From Oikopleura dioica (taxonomy: Eukaryota; Chordata; Appendicularia; Copelata; Oikopleuridae), in contig OU015568.1 of the NCBI GenBank assembly GCA_907165135.1, forward strand, positions 9,680,501-9,744,500: a DNA stretch of 64,000 nucleotides. The letters run 5' to 3'. The notes beneath the pieces are model-generated. The model saw only the letters and a list, made by a program, of their open reading frames with translations. It was not told the origin of the DNA and did no database searches. Positions 35,999 to 47,306 of the stretch are shown piece after piece. Every line of letters begins with the position of its first letter. Positions within the stretch are counted from its first letter, which is position 1. A program made the position numbers and the translations under genes.

Positions 35999-36905
35999 AT
36001 GGAAGAAATTTTACTTGCAATTGATGATCGCGGCTATTGTTATTATGCAGACATTGCTGGGGCATTTATCCCTGCCTGTCTTTGGATCTTCTACAATATA
36101 TTTTTGTTTGCAGTCTCGTTCCTTTTTGGAAACAAAGTGACGCACAAAAATGTGTTTTCCGAATATTTTTTGGTTTGGCTCGTTTGTATTCTCAACCTAA
36201 TTGCTTCTGTTTTGATCATTATACTTATTTTCTCCGACTATTACAGCGATAACGATCATGGAGAGGGAACGGATATAAGAATTTAGTTAATTTACTATAC
36301 TTTCGGTTACTTTTATATCCTCCTACAACCACAGTAACCACGGCCATAAAAATGTGCCTTGGCCGATGTTACGAGCTTCTCTTTCAATAACCAGCCTAAG
36401 TAAACACTTGCCGTTTTAATCAATAAATTATCTTTCTAGCACTTGGTTTTTCTGATATTTTAATGGGCCAGGCGATTCATCAATTCTGTGCTGCGAAAAA
36501 TAGGCAAATACAGGAGTATTCAATCAATGAACAAAATAATGCTCGACAAACCACGGAAAATAATCAACAAATAAATCCCAGCTCACCAATTTCAAATCAG
36601 CAGATACAAACAACAACGATTCAAGCGCCTTCCCTTTATCAGAATCCCATTCACTCTCCACCTCCTCCTGAAGCACAAGCTCAATTTGCCTACATCTCTC
36701 CGCCAGAGCCGCCACCAGTTTATAAAACGAACGAAGAGCGTCTGTCTTGGTTTACAGGGGCAGAAGCAATAAGTAATTTAATAAGCAAGATATTTTTTAA
36801 AAATATATTTTAGTGATGATGCTGAACATAGCTTTTGCAGCGACATGCCTTTACTTTCTAACAGTGGGTCTCAAGATCTGTAAGAAATACGACTCAAATG
36901 CCTAA
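35999..36905 (+). CDS. Proline-rich four-helix membrane protein, paralogue 3
   Basis: Exons 35999-36285, 36335-36399, 36440-36772 and 36814-36905 give about 258 aa. It starts MEEILLAIDDRGYCYYA and ends KYDSNA, so it is closest to paralogue 2. Compared with the others it has an extra intron in the loop before helix 3 and lacks the intron before the YIQLPNGQ segment, which has itself been lost; the Gln- and Pro-rich loop and PPEPPPVYKTNEE remain. This is a tandem duplicate diverging in its gene structure. Confidence 0.72.
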
Positions 36906-37153
36906 CCACTGTTACAAAAACTTCTTATTTTGATTTGAAATAGATAAGCTCAGACATAAAGAGGGGATATATAGGGAAAGAAATATCAGTAAAGTAGGTC
37001 CGGAAAAAAACCTGGGACTCAGAAGGATTTTCATAAATCATAAAAGAAAATCCCCTTCCGATATAATGTCAAGAATTGATGAAGCACCGTCAAATCAAAC
37101 GCTTGAGTCCTTATTTCTTTGAACAAAAAACTTAGATAAGAGCAAAATTTATT

Positions 37154-39057
37154 CATGAGTTTTGTTGACAACGAAGTACTGGACGACAATACAGGTTTTC
37201 TCATCTTTTAGAAACTTTTCAACTTGCAGATTCTGATAAATCTTTTGATCCAACTATTAGCCTTAACATTTTCTGCGAGGTGAGAGTTTGTCACTCAGCC
37301 AAGCGAAAAAGTTAACTTTTTGGGATTAGGGAATCTCAGAGGATGATCCGCTTCTGATTCATGAAGTACGCGATTTTCTTGTGAAGGGCGATTTTTTTTT
37401 TCTTTTGCAGATAATTTTATGAGAGAAAATAGAAGATTCGATTTTTTAGAAAGGGACGTTTTTGCTGTTGACTTATCTGAGGAACGGGTCAAATTCTCCA
37501 CGTTGATTGAGTTTTACTAAATTTCGAAATAAAAACGAAATAGGCCGCTTAAAAACCCGCTCTCTACCTTTATTTCTGTCATTTGAAAATATGATCCTGA
37601 AAAAGAAAACTTACGCTGCTATCAAATGCCAGAAAAAGCTCAAAATTCGAGCATGCCCGAATGAAATATGCCCAGAATTTATCAAGCGAGGGGAGGATGA
37701 GTATCTCCTGAAAGATCTCGCGACAATATACGATGGAACTATCTTGAGCTGTGGGAGAAAAGGAATTATTCTTCGATTAGGAACTTGGTCAAGAGTTTCA
37801 ATCTCAAAATACATAACAGAAAAGTGACCGAAAGACAGTTCATAGTCCTGCATTTGTCAAGCTAGAAACAGCGATATCCAAATCGACATGTCGAATAGAC
37901 CACAGTTTTCCAGGAAAAGTTCAGAACCTTGTTTTTCTATTGATAGAAAAAATGTTTCTAACTCCCAGAAGCGCCGAAAGTCAGATGGCTTTCCGCTAGT
38001 GATCAAGGACAGGAAGTGAATATTGAGATTCATAAGATGAATGATTTTCACGAGCTCGAGTCAGTCCTCAATAAAAGTCCTCGTTGATTGCAGCAACCAA
38101 GATGAGTGGATGTTCGACAGCTGTATCGAAGACAAAGCGCCTAATTGCCAGGGTGATTGGAAACGGTCCTCGCTCGATCTAACAAAAGCGTCGAGTAATT
38201 GTAGCTATCTTTCCCTCTGATTCAGTCAAAACATAAAACAACACCTTCTCGTAAAACCCAACCAACTCGTAAACGGAAATTTTGTCTGCACCAGAGCGAA
38301 AACTTTTTCAAAGAGAATTTTTTATTCGTCGATTTATCTAGCGAGAAACAGTCGAAACTGCCCTTGCTCACGAGGTAAGCGAATAAATCATCGATAATCG
38401 TTGATTATTTTGCCCAAGACTTGGAAATTTACGATTCTGGGCGAAAGACGGCACTTCATTGTCAAGTTGACTACCTAAGTGTTTACGAAAATCGCATCGT
38501 TGAAACAAGCAAGACGATTTATTTGAGAGATCCTCTTTGGAGCAATTTAGACTTGAACTTCCTGATGGATGGAGATCTACGAAAGAATGGTAAGGGCGAA
38601 TCGGTGGAGAGGAAAAATTGCCTTCATGTCTAAGGGATAAGCATTAATAATCAATACAAATATGATTATTTATTAAGCATTATTAATTTTGAGTTTCTTT
38701 TAGAGACGTTGACGGAGAGCATCCCTCACGAAAATCAATCACAAAATACGACGAGAGACGGCACAATAGCGATGGGATTGCCAGTGACCTGGATACTCAT
38801 CAGCGGTGGAGCCAGTCTTTTCCTGGTCTGCTTGATCATCGTTGCCCTTGGAATGATAAGACGAAAGAGAGCGCAGAAAGCGATGATGAAAAAGGGGAAG
38901 AACAACAGACCAACAAGGTAAGAAAAACACTATTATTAGTCGTACTCATACATTTCTCAGAAGATCGACATTAGAACATCGACTTGATGCTCAGGATCTT
39001 TTATTACGACTGCCAAGGGATGCAGCCTCAAAACCCGACTCTCCTAAACCAGTTTAA
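37154..39057 (+). CDS. Single-pass membrane protein, Cys-containing ectodomain (internal exons partly unresolved)
   Basis: Well-supported 3' exons are about 38239-38381, 38419-38589, 38704-38918 and 38961-39057. They encode NGNFVCTRAKTFSKRIF, paired Cys, GRKTALHCQVDYLSVYEN, then a transmembrane helix (WILISGGASLFLVCLIIVAL) and a basic cytoplasmic tail. The segment with LHCQV faintly recalls the C-terminal half of a ZP domain, but I cannot confirm it. Upstream coding-like exons lie at 37154-37196 (MSFVDNEVLDD), 37230-37278, about 37315-37400, 37560-37827 and 38050-38160; their junctions are not fixed. There is no signal peptide at the proposed start, so the true 5' end may differ. Confidence 0.45.
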
Positions 39058-39871
39058 CAAGTTCTGCAACAAGTTTCGCAATATATAAGCACATAAAACT
39101 GAGTTGAGATTTATTAAATAAGCTTCTGGGCGTCTGGGTTACTGCAAGCAAGTTACTGCCTGTCTAACTAATACTTAAACCATTCAAGAATTTAAATACT
39201 GCAATAACAAAAGTCTGATGATTTTATCAAACTTTAGTTCGATAATTTTTGATAACATTTTATGCTTTTTTTGCATTTTTGTAGGAGTAACTTTTTGTTG
39301 AAGTGGAACAGTCGATACATGATTCATGTAACATGAAGTAAAATCATCGAGAATTGCATTTGAGAACCCAAGAGTTTTCCGTAAAAGAGTGATTTGGGAG
39401 ATTGCAGGTTACAATGCATAGAAAATAAAATATGAATATAAATGGCTGAATAAAGAAGGATATTCATATACAAAAAAATGGCGAAACTCGGAATTCGGAA
39501 ACGCCGGCGCAAAGTTTTGTTGAACTACTACGGGACTACAGACCCTCTACTGAATACACTTTTGAAGCTATAGAGAGAAGTGGCGGTGTTTAACTGTACA
39601 TAGAAACATGGATTTTCAGTAACTTAGCAGAATGCTCTTTCAGGATATTTGAAAACGTATTTCCCCTGGAAAGAAAAAAAGAATGAAGAGCGACTTTAAA
39701 AACAGCTGTGACAGTAAGGAGGATAAAATATAAACAGAATCATTAAATAAATAAATGAATTTGCTTGATTCTTGCGATAAAGTTGGAACAAAAGAGAAAT
39801 CGACGATTTGAGCAAGTAAAAAAAGTTTAACGAGTGGAGCCAAGTTACCAGATTTCGATGTTTTGATTATA
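39058..39871. other. Intergenic, convergent genes
   Basis: This lies between two convergent genes and presumably contains both 3' UTRs. A/T-rich, no gene seen. Confidence 0.45.
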
Positions 39872-42256
39872 TCAGGACGGTGGGTGGTCGAGCTGCTCCT
39901 GGAAGCATTTCTGAAGTGCGTGGTGGATGTCGGCGTAAGACACGACGAGCACGTTTTCGTTGTCCCGCGAATTCATCACAAAACGCTCGCTGCTCGCCGA
40001 GTCCAGTTTGTTCAGACAGTTGATCACATGGAAAAGGTCCATGAAAGGAGTGCCGTTTGGGCCGACTTGGTGGAATAAATAGTTTCTTGGATTTCGTGTT
40101 AGAAAGTTCAAGAAACGTTAAGTGAAACCTGAAGAGTTTGAGCAAATAGCGATCGCCAGTTTCGTACTGGCCGTATTCTCCGCGGTCTGCTACTCCAAGC
40201 TTGCAAATCAGCCGGAAGAGTCGACCATTTTCGAGCGTATAACTATCAAAAATCATATAAAAGAACGAAGAATCATTTTACCTAAGCTGATTTTCAATCT
40301 CGTCTCCTCTCACAAGAGCGTCGTCTACCATCGTGTAGAAGCGAGCTCCGATGAGTGGCATCAAGTCGTTGATATTTCGTATCCTCCTGAATTATACAAT
40401 CTTGCAATCATCGAATAAAACGATGAGATAACCTGTTCATTGGCATTCCAGCGCCGCTAAGTACGAGTTGAGAGATCAAGGAGTGGAGATCTTTGGAGTA
40501 TTTCTTTGACACAAAGTCTAGTAATTTTCCTACAAAAATAACTATTTTAGAGAAGGGGGTCAAAATTACCGATTTGCTCATGATGCCCTTTGATCAGATT
40601 ATTTGACGTGAGAGACAAAATAACGTAGCCAAGGCTAGTTAGATCTCGTTGCTGATTCCTCGCTAGACTCTCTCCAGTTCCTTGGAGAAGATCGGTCACT
40701 GCTATTCCGGCTAGTTTCACTCGTTTTTTGCCAATAAAAATTATCTTCGATAGTTCCAGACATCGGTAGGCAAGTCCATGCGCGTGAATCGTTCTATTTT
40801 GAATCTTTCATAAAGCAGAAGAATAAAGGTTATCTTACCTAAGAGCAGAAGTAATTTGTATGATAAGGGACCAAATAACACTCTCTTTCAAGAGAGGTTT
40901 GTGCTTCGGGCCCATATGGTGCGATTGTCGGAAGAAAAGATCGAGTGCCGACTCTGCTGCTGGATGAAAATCGTAGATTAACACCAATGAGTTGTCTTGG
41001 AAAGCCTTAAAAGATCAATGCGAAATGGACGGAGGAAAGCGATTTACTTTCGTCGTGAAAACTTCATGAAGACGGACAATATTTGCGTGGCGAATACTCT
41101 TCCACTTATCTATCGTTTGTTGCCCGGACCTTGAAACACTTGTACAGGCTAAATAGAATATAAAAATGGAAGTTTTTATACTGAAAATACCGTGTATTCG
41201 TTTGAGGGTGTATTGCAGGCCGTCTCTATTATTCGCCCGGAATAATGATGTGACCATGGGATGAAGTGTAGATGATTTTTGCTCTTTTTTCAGTGGATAC
41301 AGCTATAAAAGAAATGTTGCATTTCGAATTGAGGGGAGTGCAGAATTACCTCGTGATAAGAATTTGTGAGGATACTTCCTTTTTCTGTCAGGTGATACGT
41401 ATTGACTTCTCGTGGCAGTCGCAGCTCCTCGCCACTGTCATGGAGACTAAGTTGGCAAAGGAACTGTTGGTTTAGGAGTCGCTCTCGGATGTCTTCATCC
41501 ATGAAGAAGGAGGGTCGTTGTGGCTGGGGAGGTGGGCGGACGTAGTTATAGTCGGCGCCGCTGTAATCATACATCATCGAGTTGTACAGCTGGCCGACGC
41601 CGTTTTGATTTTGAAGGGAGCGATTATTATGAGGATGTTGAAGTGGATGAGCATGGGGAGTTGGGTGATGCCCTGGGTGCTGGTGATGAGCATTGAACGC
41701 GGGTTGAAGAGGATGCCCGCCCGGCGCATGATGATGCAGATGTGCTGGAAGCAGGTTATTCTGCATCAAATTATTGTAGTTGTTCTCCATCACTATAAAA
41801 GGTTTATTAGCCTTGACATAAGACACTTGATGCTAACAGGGGTCGGGAACGCGCGGTAGTTGGCTCTGCATCGAGTAAGGATTTGCGGGGGCAGAAATGG
41901 GAGGACGGCTGAACGCTGTGGTGTCCAAATTTGAGGGGGAGAAACCAGGGCTTGATGATGAGTGGTTATTCTGGAGATTATACGGTGGAGGAGTTGGCTG
42001 CGGGATCATTTGGCCTCCAGGACCTAGACGATGGGAATTAAGAAGTAATTTTTTTCACAATTATGCTCACCGATTTTGCCACCAGGAAAACGTGTTCCCG
42101 GAAGAAATTCCATCTTCGGAAACTGATTCTGGTGCGACCCATTTAATCCTATTTATAACATTCGTGATCGGAATAAATAGCAAAAAATTAACCTCGGCTT
42201 TCGGATTGCAGATTGTAGCTCGGAGCATTTGACGGCTCCCCGTAATCGAAAGTCAT
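39872..42256 (-). CDS. PAN3: PAN3, regulatory subunit of the PAN2-PAN3 deadenylase
   Basis: Adapter that brings PAN2 to poly(A) through PABP. Twelve exons (42256-42193, 42148-42071, 42023-41838, 41792-41350, 41302-41191, 41148-41048, 41005-40839, 40793-40570, 40529-40433, 40386-40282, 40242-40129, 40085-39872) give about 634 aa with all phases in agreement. The N-terminal third is His-, Pro- and Asn-rich and disordered. The pseudokinase begins near NRDGLQYTLKRIHG; NIVRLHEVFTTK and LVLIYDFHPAAES are typical, and the catalytic His-Arg-Asp is absent as expected (GLAYRCLELSKI). The coiled coil and C-terminal knob follow (LIGARFY, TGDRYLLKLFR, LFHQVGPNG, VLVVSYADI). It is last in a same-strand cluster. 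Confidence 0.95.
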
Positions 42257-42495
42257 CTGCTGAATAAATTTTGGTCTCCATTTATATAATAATGGATGGA
42301 TTAAAATTCTAAGGAAACTAACCAGAGCGTCGCTTATGCTCAAATTCACATTCCCATCTGTCAGAAGCTCACCGGGCTCGTAAGCCCGTTAGCCACACTT
42401 TGTCTAACTTCGTCTGAAATACGCAAATTTCAAGTTTCTTTTAAGAAAATAAACAAGCTATTCTTGATCAGATAAATGGCAGTTCCAAAGAAAAT

Positions 42496-42716
42496 TCAAG
42501 AAGATGGACGGGACTTCACGTCCCGGATGAGTTTGGCTACGGCCTGTGGATTTGCGCCAAGCTCGATGCAGTTGATAGCAGCGAGGAGAGTCTCTCGATC
42601 AAGACCTGTGTTGAGTAATTCACTAAAATTTCGTTGAAGGACGATTCGATTTTTTTTACAAGCAACCTTATTTGATAAATATCATCTTGCCATCGAAAAT
42701 CGGACATTTCAGGCAT
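42496..42716 (-). CDS. MZT1: MOZART1, small gamma-tubulin complex subunit
   Basis: Tiny protein that helps recruit gamma-tubulin ring complexes to microtubule organising centres. Two exons, 42716-42667 and 42622-42496, joined in phase 2 across a 44-nt intron, encode about 58 aa (human about 82). The core LLNTGLDRETLLAAINCIE followed by LGANPQAVAKLIRDVK matches MZT1 closely; only the N-terminal tail is shorter. It starts 39 nt after the EXOSC6 stop and a pyrimidine-rich acceptor (TTGTATTCAG) sits just before its ATG, as expected for a trans-spliced downstream gene in an operon. Automatic frame-length cut-offs would miss it. Confidence 0.88.
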
Positions 42717-42755
42717 TCTGAATACAAGAATTTAAAAATTTCGCCTTCATTCTAG

Positions 42756-43685
42756 TCAAACATCTTTCTGTTTCAGATGTTGCATAATGGCAGGGTAAAG
42801 GGCTTGCGCTCGCTTATTTACAGCCTTCATTTCTTCCTCTATATTTTCGGCTACTGAAAGGATTCCGGTCACTTGGTTCAGCTCAGGCATGATCGATGCG
42901 AATGTTCCCATTGTCGCCGCTAGAAATGGCTTTTTAATCAAGTCGAACAAAGAAGGGAAGATCTACTACAACGCAAAATGGACTTTTGAAAATAAAATAA
43001 TATTTATTTTTAGGCTAAAAATTTTAGCATCTGAAAATATCGAAACTGGGATTTTTTCAAAATTAAAAAGGACACAAATAATCTTTCAAAAAGATCTCTC
43101 TCTTCGAAATCCGAATGTGTGTGCCGTTACCTCCCACGACGAGGCCGTACATATCAAGGCCGGCATCAGCTGCGGCGAGTCCACACGCTGTGACAATGGC
43201 GGCCATTGTGGTCGTTTCCGCCAGCCCTTCGCAGATCACTTGAACTCGCATGTCAATCTGGCTCTTTGGGTAGCGTTTGAGCAGGATCACCGACTTGAGT
43301 GCTTCTTCGATGATTTGGGCCTGTTCTTTTTCGTCTTCCGTTGTTCTAGAGGGGACGCGTCGAGTTGTGCGAGACGCAAAGGCGCAAAATGACAGTTCTA
43401 TCTTCAACAGTCCGCTGAGCGAGAAATCCTCACGTTTAGCCAGATCTTTTGGGCCAATACAAGCAACCATAACTAGAAACCAACCGTAGTCAGACTTTTT
43501 TCTCCTTATCAACCTTTAGCGCCGTTGTATTCAACATACGAGCTTCCATTAGCATTTTTAATGACCGAAGAATTCAACAAAATCTCATCCTCTCCCTCTT
43601 CGCTTTTCTTCACTCCCTTGTCTTTCATGTACAATTTGTACGAAACAGAATCCTCCGGGAAGGGCAGTCTCCTCTGATCTGGCAT
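42756..43685 (-). CDS. EXOSC6: EXOSC6 (MTR3), exosome core subunit
   Basis: RNase PH-like, catalytically inactive member of the six-subunit exosome ring. Exons 43685-43514, 43472-43131 and 42919-42756 give about 225 aa (human 272). Key stretches are NANGSSYVEYNGAKVMVAC at the start of the fold, ALKSVILLKRYPKSQIDM, ACGLAAADAGLDMYGLVVG and the C-terminal IMPELNQVTGIL. The start is the first ATG after an acceptor-like TTTCAG. It is the second gene of a four-gene cluster on this strand, with RPRD1 upstream and MZT1 39 nt downstream. Confidence 0.92.
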
Positions 43686-43925
43686 GCTCTTTATTATCCC
43701 CTGAAATGATTCATGATTTACTCGCGAATTGATTTTTACAGACAAGGGTTTTAATTTTAATGCAAAATTAACAATTTTTCTAACAGATGATGGTTTTTAA
43801 CTCTTTTGGAAAGAAGGGAAATAAACTGAATGTTTTGTCAGAAATGTCAAAGATGCGTGTTTCTTTCAGTTTTTGAAAAATTACTATCTGGCGGTGAAAA
43901 TAGTCGTGATCAAGCCTAATCGGTG

Positions 43926-45345
43926 CTATGCTTGCTTTTCCTCATCAAGCCCGTCGAGAATATTACTGAACGCTTCGATGATGCGGCGATTGTTCTTCAA
44001 GTCTTTCTTCTGGTGCTTGAACTGAAAAGGATGATGAGTTTTTGAGCGATAGATCAGATTTTTTTACCACAGCGAGTTGTTCATTCTTCGCGTGCATCAG
44101 CGTTTTTGTCAGGACAGTTCTGATGGTTGTTTTTAAATTTTTTCATAAAAAACTTTACGATTCTGTTTAACAGACTCTGTTATTTCAAACATTTAAAACC
44201 GCCCCTGTATTTCTGCTCGTCCATTACTCGATCCGTAAAGGCTCCGACTAATTTCCCCGCGCGATTTACCAGTTGATACATGAGCTCCAGACTTCCCCAC
44301 TCATTGATGTAGTCTAAAAATACCGTCAAACTCGTCTACTGGTTAATTATTACCCATTGTGGATTCATCTTGCACTTCATTTGGCAGCGCAGCTAGCTTT
44401 TGTCTTTCAGCAATATCTTCACAATAAATATAAGTTGAGGGAATAAAAACCAATTTTTAAATTTGCCTGAGCTTGCTGCGTCTTCCGCTAGCTGAATAAT
44501 GTCTTGCTCCAGCTTTGATAAGTCGATTTTTGTCTCTGGTGGCGGACCAAGCTCAATCCTTCGCTTTTTCTTCTTCGATTTCTTCGCTTTCTTCTCTTCC
44601 TTCTTTCGCTTTCTCTTCGCCTCGCGATGTTTGTTTCGATTCACGGTGCTAGATGCCTCGTCCAGCGATTCCGACAACTTTTTCGCAGTTTCGTTCATTT
44701 CCGTGTTCACATTGTAGCTCTCTTCGAGGATGCTTGCATCTTCTATCTGTGGCTTTCCTTTTTGCTCCTAAAAATCCACATTCTAGCTGGCAAGCCAAAA
44801 AAGCGCTCAAAAATTACCTCAATACAGTTCTCTAACTGGCGCCGCTGTTCCGCAAAGAGCACTCCTCGCAGACCTTTTACATATTCTTCAGTGAAAACAG
44901 TTCGATTCTCCCAAACAGCAAGAACATTCATCAACGATTTCAAAAGTCGCTAAAGTTGATTAATTGAAAATTTCCGTTTTCGAAAAAGCGAGGCTACCTG
45001 GTCACAAATTCCAAAAGAAGCAAAAGCGCCGGGCAAATGCGGAAGGAAAAATTCTCGAAAGGGTGCCTTTCGTTTTAGTCCGTTTTGAAGCAGGTCATTC
45101 GCCAAGTAGACCAGAGACTTTTTCTTTGAGTTGTTGTCGGTCGTCAGTAAAATACGGAGCTGAAAAAAATGGAAAGTTCAATTGATGAGAAGAAAATTTA
45201 CCCATGATTTGACAATGACATCGCCATGCTCGTGATTTTTAATCAGCCAGCGAGAAATGCTCTGCACGGACTCCTGAGTTTTGTTCAGTTCATTCTTGAG
45301 TTTGTTGTCGAGGACATCGACACTGAAGGGCTCGCTTATACCCAT
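43926..45345 (-). CDS. RPRD1: RPRD1-like RNA polymerase II CTD-interacting protein
   Basis: CID-domain protein that binds the phosphorylated RNA polymerase II tail (yeast Rtt103 family). Exons 45345-45202, 45159-44998, 44949-44818, 44767-44467, 44416-44354, 44313-44205, 44119-44068 and 44021-43926 give about 352 aa. The CID spans residues about 5-140 (QESVQSISRWLIKNHEHGD, KKSLVYLANDLLQNG, NVLAVWENRTVFTEEYV). A Lys-rich patch and a coiled coil follow, as in RPRD1A/B. The intron after 44467 looks GC-AG and the one after 44205 GG-AG; only these junctions keep frame and domain continuity. Confidence 0.88.
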
Positions 45346-45838
45346 CCCGAGCCTTTTCTTGTCCGAATTTATTCTGAAATTAAAGAAAATTTTAGTGTTA
45401 AATTTTATTGATTCATTTTTGTTTCAGAGTATCAAAATTCTTATAGATTCAATCACATTTCTTCATTCAAATACAATAGTAGATAAAAAAGACATTTCTA
45501 AACTATCACATTCTGCCTTCACGATCATACCCCGACGCTTCTGTTATTTCATTTTCCTTGGTTAATCTTAAAAGAAACATTATTTCGAGCATGAATATTT
45601 TGAAGTTCAAAATTTGAATGAAAAGCGCGAGTCACAGCGGGAGACCTGTAAGCGGCAAGTTCACTTGCGTTATCAAAGGTGTTATCCGAATCTATTTTTG
45701 CTGATCGTGGTTCTTGTGTCGTCAGTTGCCACTCGTCAAGGGTGCTAACGCGCCAATGTACTTATAAACTGCACAAAAAGAGAAACTACGCAAGGTCAAA
45801 ACAAAATTTAAATGCAAGAATAAAAAGAAAAGAAAAAA
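45346..45838. other. Divergent promoter region between RPRD1 (-) and ASB gene (+)
   Basis: About 490 nt, A/T-rich, between two divergent starts. No other gene seen. Confidence 0.45.
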
Positions 45839-47078
45839 ATGGACATTCGAGTTTCTGAAACAGTCGTGGTTCGTCAAACAGATACGCAACAAATTGCTCC
45901 TCCGCCACCACCTCCTCCTAGTTCCCAAATATCTCTTCCTCCACCACCCCCTCCGCCGGCAAATTTGCCTCTTCCTCCAGCTACATTCAGTGAAGTTACA
46001 TTAGAGAATTCCGTGGAAGATGCTGCTATTGATATTTCGTTGTTACTAAAGGTACGGTACATCATTTTACAATATTTTTTCAATAGGTTTTTAGAAAAGA
46101 TTTGCCGATTGTGGTGAGCCAAATGAATTCCACGCCGCTGCTCGCGCTGGCGACACAAGAAGAATGGATAACATCGCTGCAAGGGAGCCCTCCCTAATCA
46201 ACAAAAAAGACAGCTTCGGACGCAGTGCACTGTGGATCGTCGCTAGTGTTGAGCTTGAATGGACTGAAAGAACGCTCCTGCACCTCGTGAAAATGAAAAA
46301 TATAGATTTAGACGCACCAGATGTCCGTGGACAAACTCCAGTCTTTGCAGCTGCGAAATATTGCCACACAAGGTCGCTTGAGATCCTGCTAGAACACGGA
46401 GCTGATCCGAATGGATCTGCTGACTCGGCAGAGAGCCCCTTGCATGTTTCAGTGAGGGACGGAATGCCAAAAGTAGCATCATTACTATTAAAGTACGGAG
46501 CATCGCCCGATGGAGAAAGACCAGGGCTTGAGCATCGCGTTAACTTTGGAACTATTCCTGTAAGTGGTATATTTTCATGACAGCTGAATGATCATCTGCT
46601 TTAGATATATACTGCGATAGTGTACGACCAATTTGAAATTTTCATCGAGCTACTAAGATACGGCGCAAACCCTGATTTGCTGATGATTCAACCTGGCTTT
46701 ACGAATTCAATGTTGGAAGGTCTCCTGAAGCATGGATCAGAAGTAAAATGGCTGAAGGCACTTTTTATTGCCGGAATGAGTCCCTATCAAAATGTTCCTG
46801 ATAGACCATTCTACGGGTCGATGCATAAACATGCCTTGCTAGATGAAATTGCGAGCTCTAAACTTCAAGTTCGTTCGTTAAGAGCTCAAGCGCGAAAGGT
46901 ACATTTTCAGTTCACTATTCTTAACTTCATTTTTTATCAGGTAATTCGACAGCACCTCCCTTCAAAACTCCTACCATCCATTCCACTCCATATTTCTCAT
47001 CGACTTCGCTGGTATCTTCAACTACCTGAACTCGAGAAGCTGGCAAAGTCAGCCCCTGCAACTCCGCTTGAAGGATAA
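45839..47078 (+). CDS. Ankyrin repeat and SOCS box protein (ASB family)
   Basis: Probable substrate receptor of an elongin B/C-cullin 5 ubiquitin ligase. Exons 45839-46051, 46095-46559, 46605-46898 and 46941-47078 give about 369 aa, all junctions in phase 0. The first 70 residues are low-complexity with two runs of seven Pro. Five to six ankyrin repeats follow (EFHAAARAGD, FGRSALWIVAS, RGQTPVFAAAKY, SPLHVSVRDG, LRYGANPDLL). The C-terminal LRAQARKVIRQHL and LPSIPLHISHRLRWYLQLPE form a SOCS box (elongin-binding Leu and the LPLP-like Cul5 element). Which ASB it equals is unclear; the poly-Pro start is unusual for the family. Confidence 0.85.
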
Positions 47079-47306
47079 ATACTAACCTTATAATTCTTTA
47101 TCGTAAGCGACACAGCGAAAGCTCAAATTCATGCCAGTCATTATATATTTTTATGAACACATACTGTGAATATTCCATTTCAGACCGACTCGATATCTAA
47201 AAATATAATGATAAAAACTAAATGTCGTGTTGAACTTTTATTGAACAGAACAGCCTCTCGGTGAGAACTTGAGTGAAATGAATAAAGTGAAGAAGTGATA
47301 AGAAAG

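Noticed and set aside
37507-37827. Treating this frame as a complete gene
   Set aside because: The Cys-containing part fits as an internal exon of the membrane protein at 37154-39057; its own start codon is not ATG.
42889-43392. Plus-strand frame of 167 codons over EXOSC6
   Set aside because: Antisense to a well-matched exosome subunit.
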